Positions 8,189-17,321 of a stretch of DNA of 64,000 nt are shown piece after piece. Below the pieces are notes generated by a model. It made no database searches. It was not told the DNA's origin and saw only the letters and a program-made list of their open reading frames with translations. The DNA is taken from assembly GCF_002005465.1 (NCBI RefSeq), contig NZ_CP014691.1, forward strand, positions 372,001 to 436,000, written 5' to 3'. This DNA is from Neoasaia chiangmaiensis. Its GTDB lineage: Bacteria; Pseudomonadota; Alphaproteobacteria; Acetobacterales; Acetobacteraceae. The first letter of the stretch is position 1. Every line of letters begins with the position of its first letter. Position numbers and translations under genes: made by a program.

Positions 8189-9919
8189 TCAATGGCCGGC
8201 GCGAATAGTGCGGATGACTTCCTCAACGGTCGTCACCCCGGCCAGCGCCGCCTGCAGCCCGGCCGTAAACATCGGCACCATGCCGGCCTCGACGGCGGCG
8301 CGCTCAAGCGCAGCATGGTCGCGCCGGGCAAAGACAAGCCGCTCGATTTGCTCATCCGGCTCGAGAAGTTCTGCGATAGCCTGCCGTCCGCGATAGCCTG
8401 TCCGCCGGCAATTCAGACACCCGACCGGTCGATAAAGCGTTATGGGACGCTCATTCGCCAGCTTGTCCAACCCCAATTTCCCGATCGCCTCAGGTGTTGG
8501 CTGATAGGATTCCTTGCAGTCGTCGCACAGTCGCCGCACGAGGCGCTGTGCCAGCACACCACGCAGGACGGCGGTAATCAGGAAATCCTCAATTCCCATA
8601 TCGCGAAGCCGGATGATGGCGGCCGCAGCGGAATTGGTGTGCAGCGTGGAGATTACCAGGTGCCCCGTCAGGGCAGCCTGCACGGCGATCTGTGCCGTCT
8701 CTGCATCGCGGATTTCACCGACCATGATGACATCAGGGTCCTGGCGCAGGATCGAGCGCAACAATGACGCAAACGTCAGGCCGATCTGGGGGCGAACCTG
8801 AATCTGATTGATACCAGCCAACTGATATTCAATGGGGTCCTCGATCGTCACCACGTTACGGCTCACCGCGTTGAGATCCGACAATCCGGTGTAGAGCGTT
8901 GTCGTTTTTCCCGATCCGGTAGGGCCGGTCACGAGAATGATTCCATTGGGTTGTTCGATGAGCGTGCGAAAGCGCTCGATCACCTGCGGAGCCAGGCCGA
9001 GACTGCTATAGTCGAATACGGTGTTCGATCGATCGAGTATGCGCAGCACAACGGTCTCGCCATGCAAAGCCGGTACGGTCGATATGCGGAAATCAATTTC
9101 GTGCCCCCGGATCGCCAGTTTGGTGCGCCCGTCCTGCGGCAGGCGCCGTTCCGCGATATCGAGTCGCGCCATGATTTTAATGCGCGAGATGACCGCCGGG
9201 ATCAGTTGCGGCGGAAAGCTTTCGATTTCATGCAAAACGCCATCGTAACGATATCGCACGCGGAGACGGTCATCGAATGGCTCAATATGGATGTCCGACG
9301 CAAAAGTCTCCACCGCCCGTGCGATCAACTGATTGACCAGGCGTATGACCGGTGCTTCCGACGCCAGATCTTTCAGGCGTTCCGCGTCTTCCTCCAGTGG
9401 CGCAGCATCCGCATCACTTTCCTGCGCCACATGTTGTTCGTCATTCGGATAAAGGCGCTCGATTGCGGCATCCAGATCAAGCGGCACAGCGACGAAAACA
9501 CGTGCATGCAAGCCCGTGACGGCAGAGATGGCCGATGCGAAGAAAGGGTCGAGCGGATCACGGAGCGCAACGGCAATGCTCTCGCTATCCACAGCCAAGG
9601 GAATTGCGCGCGCGTCCTTCAGGAAGCGCGCGCTTAAAATTTCCGGAAGAACCGGGCTGTCTGGATAGAGTTCTGGCGTCACCATGGGAAGATCAAGGAA
9701 GGCCGCATAGGCGGTAGCCATTTCCCGTTCCGACATTAAGCCAAGCTGAAGCAGCACCTTGTCAACGCGACCACCATTTTGCTGGCTTGCTCGTCGGGCG
9801 CGATCTACGGAACGGGCGTCACAATATTCCATTTCCGACAGCCATGCAGCAAATCGTTCAACGAGCGAATTTGCCTGTGCTGGCGAGGATGGCGTTGCGT
9901 CATGGGTGGTTTGCAACAT
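8189..9919 (-). CDS. gspE: GspE, type II secretion ATPase
   Basis: The 576-residue cytoplasmic ATPase powers pseudopilus assembly. The N-terminal T2SSE_N domain (about 60-150) precedes the ATPase core. That core has Walker A GPTGSGKTTT, an Asp-box segment, Walker B VGEIRD and a His box (LVISTLHTNSAAA). A tetracysteine zinc module (CDDC, later CLNC) lies between the core and the C-terminus. The ATG at 9919 is chosen because it overlaps the gspO stop as TGATG; the longer open frame upstream lies inside gspO. The gap to gspF is 29 bases. Confidence 0.95.
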   Translation of the reverse strand: MLQTTHDATPSSPAQANSLVERFAAWLSEMEYCDARSVDRARRASQQNGGRVDKVLLQLGLMSEREMATAYAAFLDLPMVTPELYPDSPVLPEILSARFLKDARAIPLAVDSESIAVALRDPLDPFFASAISAVTGLHARVFVAVPLDLDAAIERLYPNDEQHVAQESDADAAPLEEDAERLKDLASEAPVIRLVNQLIARAVETFASDIHIEPFDDRLRVRYRYDGVLHEIESFPPQLIPAVISRIKIMARLDIAERRLPQDGRTKLAIRGHEIDFRISTVPALHGETVVLRILDRSNTVFDYSSLGLAPQVIERFRTLIEQPNGIILVTGPTGSGKTTTLYTGLSDLNAVSRNVVTIEDPIEYQLAGINQIQVRPQIGLTFASLLRSILRQDPDVIMVGEIRDAETAQIAVQAALTGHLVISTLHTNSAAAAIIRLRDMGIEDFLITAVLRGVLAQRLVRRLCDDCKESYQPTPEAIGKLGLDKLANERPITLYRPVGCLNCRRTGYRGRQAIAELLEPDEQIERLVFARRDHAALERAAVEAGMVPMFTAGLQAALAGVTTVEEVIRTIRAGH

Positions 9920-10716
9920 CACTGTTGTCCCACGACGTGAAAATCTTGCAGAAGCCACATGCTCCAGATCGCCGCTCCCAGGCCGGGGCCGAACGGCACC
10001 GCGAGTTTCGCCTGAACAGGAGAACGACTGAAAAGAATGATGCCGCAAAGGGTCACGCAGGCGCCCCAAAAAACAACGTAAGGCAACGCATGAAGGCCAA
10101 CCCAGGCACCTGCGGCCGCGAGAAGTTTTGCGTCACCCCCACCAAGACCTTCCTCGCCCCGATAGTGCCGGTAGAGGCGTGACGTCGCGCGAAAAAAAAC
10201 GTATCCAATCGTTGCGGCCAGGACATTCTGGCAGAAATAAGCAATGCCGTGACCTGCCGAAATAAAAAGCCCCATGGCGATGAGTGGCAAAGTCAGGAGG
10301 TCGGGTAATCGCTGGTAACGTAGATCGATTATCGAGGTGGTGAGTAACCACCAGCCCAACAGGGATCCGAGCCATATCGTCTCGAGCGCCGTTGTGCCGC
10401 TAGAGTGATTCAGCCTGATTAGTCCGAGGGGAACAAGGACAACAGAAATCGCCGCGAGTTCCATGAGGAGGTGAATCCCGTCAATGCGAGCATGGCAGCG
10501 ACGACATTTTCCACCCTGCGCCAGAAAGCTTACGATCGGGATCAGCTCAATTGGCGAAAGCGGCGTTGTGCAGGACGAACAGGCAGACCGCGCGACGATT
10601 ACAGGAAGGCCGGTCGGCAAACGCAAGACGACGACGCAAAGGAACGAGCCGATAAAAGGCGCGACGATAATTGGAAGGTAAATCGATTCCGCCATAATAC
10701 TCGCTAATGGTTGCAT
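9919..10716 (-). CDS. gspO: Prepilin peptidase/N-methyltransferase (GspO/PilD type)
   Basis: About 265 residues. Polytopic aspartic protease that cleaves the leaders of GspG-K at the Gly-Phe site and methylates the new N-terminus. The N-terminal methyltransferase region has the paired CxxC zinc motifs (CSSC and CRRC). The two catalytic Asp residues lie in DLRYQRLPD and GGGDAKLLA. Several membrane helices follow. The start at 10716 has GGGGA six bases upstream and overlaps gspG; an alternative ATG is at 10695. Having its own peptidase makes this operon self-sufficient. Confidence 0.92.
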   Translation of the reverse strand: MQPLASIMAESIYLPIIVAPFIGSFLCVVVLRLPTGLPVIVARSACSSCTTPLSPIELIPIVSFLAQGGKCRRCHARIDGIHLLMELAAISVVLVPLGLIRLNHSSGTTALETIWLGSLLGWWLLTTSIIDLRYQRLPDLLTLPLIAMGLFISAGHGIAYFCQNVLAATIGYVFFRATSRLYRHYRGEEGLGGGDAKLLAAAGAWVGLHALPYVVFWGACVTLCGIILFSRSPVQAKLAVPFGPGLGAAIWSMWLLQDFHVVGQQ

Positions 10717-11126
10717 ATCTCTTCCCCGGCATTCGCCGCATTTCCATGAGATCCGCGTGAGCAAAGGTCGTAGTCGAATCCCTGTCGTTCCGATGGGTTC
10801 CGATAGATGAATGGATGATTCCAGGGATCACGCGGCTCTTGCGCACCCTTCAGATAAGGTCCGTTCCAGTTATTGGCATCTGCTGGTTTCGTGGAGAGAG
10901 CGTTTAACCCCTCGTCGGTGCTCGGATATGATCCGACGTCCAGCCGATAAAGATCGAGAACCTGCCCTAGTCGCTGAATCGATTGCCGTGCAATTGTCTC
11001 CTTGGCTCCTGATAGTTGACGCAGGGCGGCTGGCGCGACGAGGCCGATCAGCAGACCAAGAATCGCAATGACGACAAGAAGCTCAATCAGCGTGAAACCA
11101 TCATCGTCATTTTTTCTGATATGCAT
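10704..11126 (-). CDS. gspG: GspG, type II secretion major pseudopilin
   Basis: The 140-residue product is the pseudopilus shaft subunit. Prepilin cleavage occurs at G|FTLIELLVVIAILG, about residue 10, with Glu at +5. The C-terminal half carries the hallmark GspG sequence with YPSTDEGL and WNGPYLKG, and an RDPWNHPF loop (calcium-binding region). The ATG at 11126 is used, because earlier in-frame codons add non-conserved residues. It is the first gene of the operon, so the operon promoter should lie in 11,127-11,206, next to the divergent transglycosylase gene. Confidence 0.95.
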   Translation of the reverse strand: MHIRKNDDDGFTLIELLVVIAILGLLIGLVAPAALRQLSGAKETIARQSIQRLGQVLDLYRLDVGSYPSTDEGLNALSTKPADANNWNGPYLKGAQEPRDPWNHPFIYRNPSERQGFDYDLCSRGSHGNAANAGEEICNH

Positions 11127-11206
11127 GCAACCACCCAATATCTCTATCAATGGTACTTGTAATTATGCGATGTGGTCTATGCGACGATTTCTATTCCATG
11201 TAAGAT

Positions 11207-11647
11207 GTGACGAATATCTCAACTGGAACAAATGATCGAGCTATGGGAATCGCCTACTTGCATTGCATGATGTCCGTGGCGGCGATTTATCATCTGCCGC
11301 CACGCGTTCTTCCAGTTATTCAGGCAGTAGAGGGAGGCAATATTGGCAACGTTCGTCAGAATACAGACGGCACGCAAGATCTTGGTATTATGCAAGTCAA
11401 TACGCGTTGGCTTTGGCCGATTTCGCGTTATACACATACACCTGTAGCCGTTGTTTATCGAAACCTGATTGGAAATTCTTGTTATAATATCAGTGCTGCA
11501 GGAGCAATTCTGCGGACCTACCTGAACGAAACGCATGGTGATCTGATGCAGGCCGTGGGAAATTATCATTCTCATACGCCCAAATTGAACGCCGCGTATC
11601 AGGCGCAAGTCCTGGTGTTTGCTCAACAGCTGTTTTCCTCTCGTTAA
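11207..11647 (+). CDS. Small lytic transglycosylase (SLT-like), possible peptidoglycan helper of the secretion system
   Basis: The protein is up to 146 residues (GTG at 11207; an ATG at 11243 would give 134). It has the core of a goose-lysozyme-like transglycosylase. The catalytic Glu is probably in QAVEGGN (about residue 45), followed by LGIMQVNTRWL, which matches the conserved LMQIN strand. A C-terminal AVGNYHSHT matches the AAYNAG-type motif. Such enzymes cleave peptidoglycan locally, often for type III/IV secretion or conjugation machines. No clear signal peptide is seen with either start, so export is uncertain. It lies between the levansucrase and the divergent type II operon, so a role in assembling that machine is inferred. 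Confidence 0.8.
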   Translation: MTNISTGTNDRAMGIAYLHCMMSVAAIYHLPPRVLPVIQAVEGGNIGNVRQNTDGTQDLGIMQVNTRWLWPISRYTHTPVAVVYRNLIGNSCYNISAAGAILRTYLNETHGDLMQAVGNYHSHTPKLNAAYQAQVLVFAQQLFSSR

Positions 11648-11681
11648 ATATGACGACCACGAAAATTGTGCAGAACAACCT

Positions 11682-11723
11682 GTGGTGGCTAATTTATTTC
11701 AATTAGCCACCACCGCATTTTTT
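11682..11723. terminator. Strong shared hairpin terminator between transglycosylase and levansucrase
   Basis: A perfect 13-bp stem (11682-11694 with 11701-11713, arm GTGGTGGCTAATT) has a 6-base loop. It is followed on the plus strand by a run of six T (11718-11723), so it is a good intrinsic terminator for the transglycosylase. The same hairpin lies just after the levansucrase stop on the minus strand and probably ends or protects that transcript too. Confidence 0.85.
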
Positions 11724-13497
11724 ATTGCAAAAAATTACTGATTTGCGCCACTGATGGGGACATACTCCCCTGACTCAGCCCATTTACCTGACTCAATAGA
11801 GACGAGGCCGTCGAGCGTTGTCCCAAGAGATCAGCGATCAGAGCGGCAATATTGATGTCTGCGCGATTTGCTGGAATGTTTCCATAGGCACCCAATCCGT
11901 TGGTGCCATAAGCGAGATCGATCGCCGATGACGCGCGCGTAATTCTGAGTTTCACCGTCGGCGCAAGTGTTCCGCCCCGTACGCCATCAATCGTATCGAT
12001 AAACGATTCAACTAGGCCGTTCGGCATGACATAGTGAGAGTAGGACTGAAATGCGTTCGGATTTTGATCCGGATTAGCCTCAAAGTCTGTTCCTGCCGGC
12101 GTGTTAAGATCCGTTGGATTACCCAATACAAGCCCACTACCGTAATTCATTGGCTGGAAATCACTACGAATGCCATTGCCGACAAAACCATAGACGCCAT
12201 CCGGCCCATCCATGCCTGCCGCAAATGTGGTGCGGTGACTGATTGTGAAAATATAGTATTTTCCGTTCTTTATATAGACCTGAGGCCGTTCGGTTTGATC
12301 GTTGACGCAATTCGCGGAAATCAAGGGAGGAAGAAACTTCCATTTTGAAAGAGCACTGTTCTGTGCAATGGCAAGGCCGATATTCGCTTTCTGATAATAA
12401 GCCCCGCCGTCAATGACTTGCTGAAGCGTCTCGGCATGCGGGTCATTCGGGCGATATCCAAGATCCGCAGCATCACAGGACGGGACACCGCGATTACCTG
12501 CCGTATTACCTTCAAAGACCATGTAATTTACGCCAGGATGGTCCGGGTCTTCAAAAGTGAATGGATCACGAAAACTGTAAAACTCGTTTTGTTGGCCCGT
12601 CTGATAATAAGTTCCATCAGGTACGAGCAGTGGCGTATGATTGTTGAAGCCGGTAAACCAGACATGCTGGAAATCCGAATGTATAGTGCCGAGAGATTGG
12701 GTGATGGTGGCTACGGGGGGTGTTATATTTCCGCCGCTGGCACTTCGATTGAATGCTAGGTTAGTATAGAAAACGGAGATTTTATTTCCGGTTACATCGA
12801 TAAGCCGGGTCGATCCGGACCATTCGGCCTGGTTCGTATACGTCGTGCCTGCATAGACTTTTGCGCTAGCTCCGTTGGGGAATAAGAATCCGCCATATAT
12901 CCACCCGCCATTTGCAGGGCGCTGATATGCCGGTATTCCGGCACGGCGATAGAAATACCCTATACGGGCGTGAATATGGCGGTCGTCGAATGTGTAGCCT
13001 GCGTTTTTATCTGCAGTGAGAGAAAAAATCACTTCCCACCCATTATAACTGAATTGGTTCGCCTGTTTGTCGATTAGTGTCCAGGTATCCCAAATCCATA
13101 CATCTGGGCTGATGGAAGGAAAGTTTGCCGGTATAGCCGGCATCGTCAATTGGGAGGGTAGGGAATTCTGCCGCGCCGCCACATTGGGATCGGAATGGGC
13201 CTTGATCTGGATCGCATCCGCACGCGTCCACCGGGCAGTAAAATTTGATTGGGGATTATAGGCTTGTTGCGTATGAATACTGGGGCTCGCAAAGCCGGGA
13301 ACCGTTGCGAGTGAACGTCCTAAAAATAATGGAGCGCCTCTCGGCATCACCCCGGGAGCGGGTGAAACACGCTGTGCTTCTCGTCGAAGCGCAGGTGATG
13401 TTGTTTGAGCAAGGCAGAAGGGAGAGCTCGTAATTCCAGTAGCAATTGCTGCGAAAATTATAAGATTTTTACGCGCTTTATAAGACTTAATGGCCAT
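11722..13497 (-). CDS. lsdA: Levansucrase, glycoside hydrolase family 68, secreted
   Basis: This 591-residue extracellular enzyme splits sucrose and transfers fructose to make levan and fructo-oligosaccharides. A Sec-type signal peptide covers about the first 30 residues (basic start, then LIIFAAIATGITSSPFCLA). GH68 landmarks are visible: the nucleophile Asp in VWIWDTWTLID, the transition-state stabiliser in the RDPF motif, and the acid/base Glu in QTERPQVYIKNG. The start has GGGAGA about 8 bases upstream. In G. diazotrophicus the homologous LsdA leaves the cell through a type II system encoded next door, and the same arrangement is seen here. No levanase gene (lsdB) accompanies it. A long AT-rich leader lies upstream. 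Confidence 0.95.
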   Translation of the reverse strand: MAIKSYKARKNLIIFAAIATGITSSPFCLAQTTSPALRREAQRVSPAPGVMPRGAPLFLGRSLATVPGFASPSIHTQQAYNPQSNFTARWTRADAIQIKAHSDPNVAARQNSLPSQLTMPAIPANFPSISPDVWIWDTWTLIDKQANQFSYNGWEVIFSLTADKNAGYTFDDRHIHARIGYFYRRAGIPAYQRPANGGWIYGGFLFPNGASAKVYAGTTYTNQAEWSGSTRLIDVTGNKISVFYTNLAFNRSASGGNITPPVATITQSLGTIHSDFQHVWFTGFNNHTPLLVPDGTYYQTGQQNEFYSFRDPFTFEDPDHPGVNYMVFEGNTAGNRGVPSCDAADLGYRPNDPHAETLQQVIDGGAYYQKANIGLAIAQNSALSKWKFLPPLISANCVNDQTERPQVYIKNGKYYIFTISHRTTFAAGMDGPDGVYGFVGNGIRSDFQPMNYGSGLVLGNPTDLNTPAGTDFEANPDQNPNAFQSYSHYVMPNGLVESFIDTIDGVRGGTLAPTVKLRITRASSAIDLAYGTNGLGAYGNIPANRADINIAALIADLLGQRSTASSLLSQVNGLSQGSMSPSVAQISNFLQ

Positions 13498-13874
13498 TTG
13501 AACTTTCTCCCAAACGAGAAATACTCGGCAGTCATGCGAGGTATTAATATTGGCAAAAAGACAACATTACTAAATGACTAAGTATAAACTTCGATGAAAA
13601 GACTAGCCATATTTCTCTAAGGCGACGTTGATAAAAAGTCAAAGTTATTGATTTTTATTCACAATAAAACACAAACAAAAAACTGGTTTGCATTTTTGTT
13701 TGAAGCTAAGGGCCCTTTTGGAAATTCACGGATGAGTGTTTCGGCGTAGCTCAGGGCTTCCCATGGTGATGTGGGTTATGGCCTCTGCGACATCGATAAA
13801 GGGCTCTGAGCCCGTCGCCGCATTGACTGACCGTCAGGTTGTGCTTTTCTGGGAATTTTGAATCTGGGTAACCA
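13498..13874. other. AT-rich upstream region of the levansucrase gene
   Basis: There is no convincing gene here. The first 200 bases are much richer in A+T than the neighbours and should hold the levansucrase promoter on the minus strand, but no clear -35/-10 pair could be chosen. From about 13,740 the composition changes to the GC-rich style of the insertion-sequence remnant that follows. A short palindrome, GGGCTCTGAGCCC, lies near 13,800. Confidence 0.5.
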
Positions 13875-14712
13875 TGATTCTGAACGAGATGAATGGCACG
13901 GCGTCGGTTGAAGCTGTCCTGGCGCTGACGTTTGAGGGACTCCGGGATGCCAAGGCATGAATGCGCCCGGTCTTCGGGCAGAAGCGGATCGCGGCGTCGG
14001 TGGGCCGTTTTCTGAAAACGTTACTGGGCAACGAGTTGCGCAAGACCGGCTGGATGCAGGCAGAAGCGGCAGGTGACCCAGCCTCATGGCGCCAGCAGGT
14101 CTTGCTGGGCCGAGCCCGGTGGGATGCCGATGCGTTGCGCGATGTCGTGCGAGATCATGTCGTGGGCCATCTCGGCGATCCCGATGCTGTTCTGGTCGTC
14201 GACGAGACAGTGTTCCTCAAAAAGGGAGCGGCCTTCTGCGCTGTGAGCCGGCAATACACGGGTTCCGCCGGAAAGATCACCAACTGCCAGATCGGCGTGT
14301 TCGCGACCTATGTCTCCGACAAAGGGCACGCATTTCGTAAGCGGGCACGCTACCTGCCGAAAAGCTGGACAGACAAACCTGAGCGACTGGTGGCGGCGCA
14401 TGTGCCCGAGGATGTTCGCTTTGCCAGAAAGCCGGCGCTGGCGATTGCGATGATCGGACGTGCGCTGGCGGCCGACGTAACGTTTGCCTGAGTCGCGGGC
14501 GACAGTGTTTATGGCGTCGGTGACCTGGAAATGGCGCTGCGCCGCGCGGGCAACGGTTCGTGCTGGGCGTGAACGCCAATCACTGGTTTCACTCCTGGCG
14601 ACCGGACGTCATGTGGGTCAGCGAGGCGCGCGAGATTATCAAGGCACTGCCCGACGAAGCCTGGAGCCGCGCTTCGGTCGGACACGGCACCAGGGGCGAA
14701 CGTCTGTGTGCT
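13875..14712 (+). pseudogene. IS701-family transposase remnant
   Basis: The conceptual translation matches the DDE transposases of the IS701 family. The segments KTGWMQAEAAGDP, VLVVDETVFLKKG, RQYTGSAGKITNCQIGVF and ALYLP-like RYLPKSWTD occur in the usual order. It is broken three times: TGA at 13958-13960 (family position usually Arg), TGA at 14489-14491 in place of the Trp of the FAWV motif, and a one-base loss near 14,557 before VLGVNANHWF. The match stops near 14,712. No terminal repeats were identified. It is an inactive fossil. Confidence 0.85.
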
Positions 14713-14745
14713 TCACTGCCATGGTTCCGTGCCTCTCCTGATGCG

Positions 14746-15350
14746 AGCTTAAAACGCTCAGTCAACCGGCACAAAAGCGTCACAGGTCCAAAGGCGGTCG
14801 TCCTCCGTTTGATCCGGTGCTGATGCTCAAGATCCTGGTGGTCCAGACCTTGAACAATTTATCTGATGAGCGGACGGAGTATCTGATCAACGACCGTCTG
14901 TCGTTCATGCGCTTTCTGGGATTGGGGCTGTCGGACCGCGTGCCGGATGCCAAAACAATCTGGCTGTTCCGCGAGCGTCTGACACAGGCGGGGGCCATTG
15001 AAAGACTGTTTAATCGCTTTGACGTGACCCTGCGCAACGCGGGCTATCTGCCGATGTCCGGCCAGATCCTGGATGCAACACTCGTGGCTGCGCCAAAGCA
15101 GCGTAATACGAATGCCGAGAAAGCGGATCTCCGAGCAAGACGTATTCCCGAAGACTGACAGGACAGGCCCGCAAAGCTGTCGCACAAGGATCGTCATGCA
15201 CGATGGACGCTGAATCACGAAGGCGAAGCGGCAGGACGATGGAACCATGCCATCGAGTGATCTCGCCATCCCGTTCTTGGGCTACAAATCCCACATCTCC
15301 ATTAACCGGAAGTTCCGGTTCATCCGCAAATGGAAGAAGACGGATGAGGA
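14746..15350 (+). pseudogene. IS5-family transposase remnant
   Basis: The translation shows the IS5-type N-terminus (GGRPPFDPVLMLKI, NLSDERTEYLINDR, FMRFLGLGLSDRVPDAKTIW) and the first catalytic region (MSGQILDATLV). It is damaged by a frameshift near 14,795, by a TGA at 15156-15158 where relatives have Trp (family EDWQD), and by a further frameshift near 15,225 before LAIPFLGYKSHISI. Similarity ends around 15,350 and the C-terminal half with the last catalytic Glu is missing. It directly abuts the IS701 remnant, so one probably inserted into or beside the other. Confidence 0.8.
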
Positions 15351-15722
15351 AATAAAGTCACTCAGGCAAGCGTGGGCAAAGTCGTCCGCTTTGAGATCAT
15401 TCGTTTGTGCTTCAAATTGTCCGACATGCGGCGAAACCGGCACGTCCGCTCCTCATCGTAAACATTACGAAACGGACATCGCCGACACTTCCAGCGTAGC
15501 TTGATTTGGTAATGATAGTACGGTCGTTTACTCGTTATAAATTCGACATTCGCACATGTATTTGCGTTGGCACTATCGTGCGTAGCAGTCCGTCTCCAGT
15601 GTTATTCCAAAATCTTGACGCTGTTCTTAGCGGTGAGTTCGATGTTCGCTTCGAACGGGGTGCTGACCGCGTTTTTCAATGAATTATCATTTCCCGCCTG
15701 ATAATATGAACACATGCCGGGT

Positions 15723-16280
15723 TTACGTCGAAGAGGACAGGCTTTCGGCGAGGGCTGTCCAACCATCCTGGACTGAGGAAAGAGCCGCTTCAAAAGTCAC
15801 TTCATCAAGAGGAGCATTTTCTCGAATCATGGCGTTTGAAAGAGTGATCGCAGGCATTGGAAAAACAGGTCTCATTTTGAGCCCGTCGGCGACCTGACAT
15901 AGTTGTGCCGCGCACTTCCCGCCTCCATGACCGCCATAGGTGACGATCATCAGGGGTTTTCCTTTCCACTCGAGATAGCAGTGGTCGATTGCGTTCTTTA
16001 AAACGGCCGTATACCCCCAGTTATATTGGGGCGTCACGAAGACGAAGCCGTCCGCTTGTGCCACCTTTTCGCTCCAGGCTTTTGAATGCGGCTGCTTGTA
16101 GAGGCCGAGCGCCGGAAGGCCCGGTTCATCGTCCATGGGGAGTGGCCATTCCGCGAGATCGATGATCTCGATGGCGAGATTGGTCTTGTCCTGTCCGACT
16201 GTGGAAACCCATTGTGTGATAGCAGGGCAAAGACGTCCGGCCCGCACACTGCCCATGATTACCAGAACCCGTTTCGTCAT
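15723..16280 (-). CDS. NADPH-dependent FMN reductase family protein
   Basis: The 185-residue flavodoxin-like protein has an N-terminal phosphate loop (VLVIMGSVRAGR) and the PQYNWGYTAVLKNAIDHCY motif that defines the FMN_red family. GGHGGGKCAAQLC follows, which lines the flavin site. Such enzymes reduce FMN or small quinone/azo substrates with NAD(P)H in the cytoplasm. The ATG at 16280 is preferred; a TTG 12 bases upstream is also open. It lies 45 bases after the dehydrogenase-like gene on the same strand and is probably co-transcribed. Confidence 0.88.
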   Translation of the reverse strand: MTKRVLVIMGSVRAGRLCPAITQWVSTVGQDKTNLAIEIIDLAEWPLPMDDEPGLPALGLYKQPHSKAWSEKVAQADGFVFVTPQYNWGYTAVLKNAIDHCYLEWKGKPLMIVTYGGHGGGKCAAQLCQVADGLKMRPVFPMPAITLSNAMIRENAPLDEVTFEAALSSVQDGWTALAESLSSST

Positions 16281-16325
16281 TCCTATGGCCAAGCCTCAGT
16301 TGTGTTTGCACAGTTGCCGTCCGTC

Positions 16326-17207
16326 CTACTTCAAGCCGCTCTCCTGCCGCACGCGCTCCAGCAGCACGACGAAATCGCGATCGGCATCTCCGGCACTGAC
16401 GGCGCTGAGCAGGCGATCGCGAACAACAGAAGCGTAAGGCAGCGGAACACCATAGTCGTCTCCGGCCTCCATGAACATTTTGACGTCCTTCAGGCCGAGC
16501 GTCACTGGCGCTCCGGGGTAGTCATAATCGTGCTCGATCATCAGCTTGCCGTAGTTCTTGTGAACTGGGGCATTATAGAAGCTGCTCGTCATAACCTCGA
16601 AGATTACGCGGGGGTCAGTTCCGGCTTTCTCATTGAGCGCGAACACCTCCGCCATCTGCTCAATGGTCGAATAGATCATGAAATTTAGCGATAGCTTGGC
16701 GAGATTAGCCTGTATGGGATCGTCGCCCATCCGAAAGATATGTGGGCCGAAGCACTTAAGCAGCGGCTCCAAGCGGTCCAGCACGTCCTGGGCACCGGCA
16801 GCCATCACGAACAATTCCCCCGCTTCAGCCGCAGGAGGGCGTCCGAGGACATTGGCGCTGACATAAGTCTGTCCACGCTCTGCATGACCGTCACGCAGGC
16901 GACGCGCCTGGGCGAGGGAGACGGTGCTACAGCAGACGTGAATGGCTTTTGACGACAATCCGGCCGCGATCCCGTCCTTGCCGAATGTTGTTTCCTGGGT
17001 GGTCGCATCGTCAAACATCATCGAAAAGACAACATCGACTTCCCACGCGACTGCATCGGGTATGTCTCTCAGCGTTGCGCCCCGCGCGACAAGATCAGAA
17101 GCTTTTGCCGCTGTCCGATTATAGACGACGAGTTGGTGTCCCGCGTCCAGAAGGCGTTTCGCCATAGGGTGGCCCATGGCGCCCAGTCCGATAAATCCGA
17201 TTTTCAT
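16326..17207 (-). CDS. NAD(P)-dependent beta-hydroxyacid dehydrogenase-like oxidoreductase
   Basis: The 293-residue protein is in the 3-hydroxyisobutyrate/6-phosphogluconate dehydrogenase superfamily. The N-terminal Rossmann fold opens with GFIGLGAMGHPMAKRL. A substrate-loop region VCCSTVSLAQARRL corresponds to the family's DxSTVSP motif. The catalytic Lys is probably in NLAKLSLNFMI. The all-alpha C-terminal domain carries GLKDVKMFMEA, like the family GLMLKDLGLA motif. The exact substrate cannot be read. It shares a divergent intergenic region with the AraC-type regulator, which probably controls it. Confidence 0.88.
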   Translation of the reverse strand: MKIGFIGLGAMGHPMAKRLLDAGHQLVVYNRTAAKASDLVARGATLRDIPDAVAWEVDVVFSMMFDDATTQETTFGKDGIAAGLSSKAIHVCCSTVSLAQARRLRDGHAERGQTYVSANVLGRPPAAEAGELFVMAAGAQDVLDRLEPLLKCFGPHIFRMGDDPIQANLAKLSLNFMIYSTIEQMAEVFALNEKAGTDPRVIFEVMTSSFYNAPVHKNYGKLMIEHDYDYPGAPVTLGLKDVKMFMEAGDDYGVPLPYASVVRDRLLSAVSAGDADRDFVVLLERVRQESGLK

Positions 17208-17321
17208 GGTCGTGTCTCTTGCTGTGCTTTTGCGAGCGCCGCTGGCGCCTGTGTTACTTCACGCAAGATTTTGGGGGAGTCGGGCTTGGCGTGCTTCATC
17301 ATGTAAGCCAGATTTCAACTC

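Noticed and set aside
9919-10069. Longer N-terminus of GspE in the open frame upstream of 9919
   Set aside because: It lies wholly inside gspO, has no GspE-like residues, and the ATG at 9919 overlaps the gspO stop in the manner of the rest of the operon.
15602-15793. 63-codon frame between the IS5 remnant and the FMN reductase
   Set aside because: It overlaps the reductase C-terminus, has no ribosome site and no recognisable motif.
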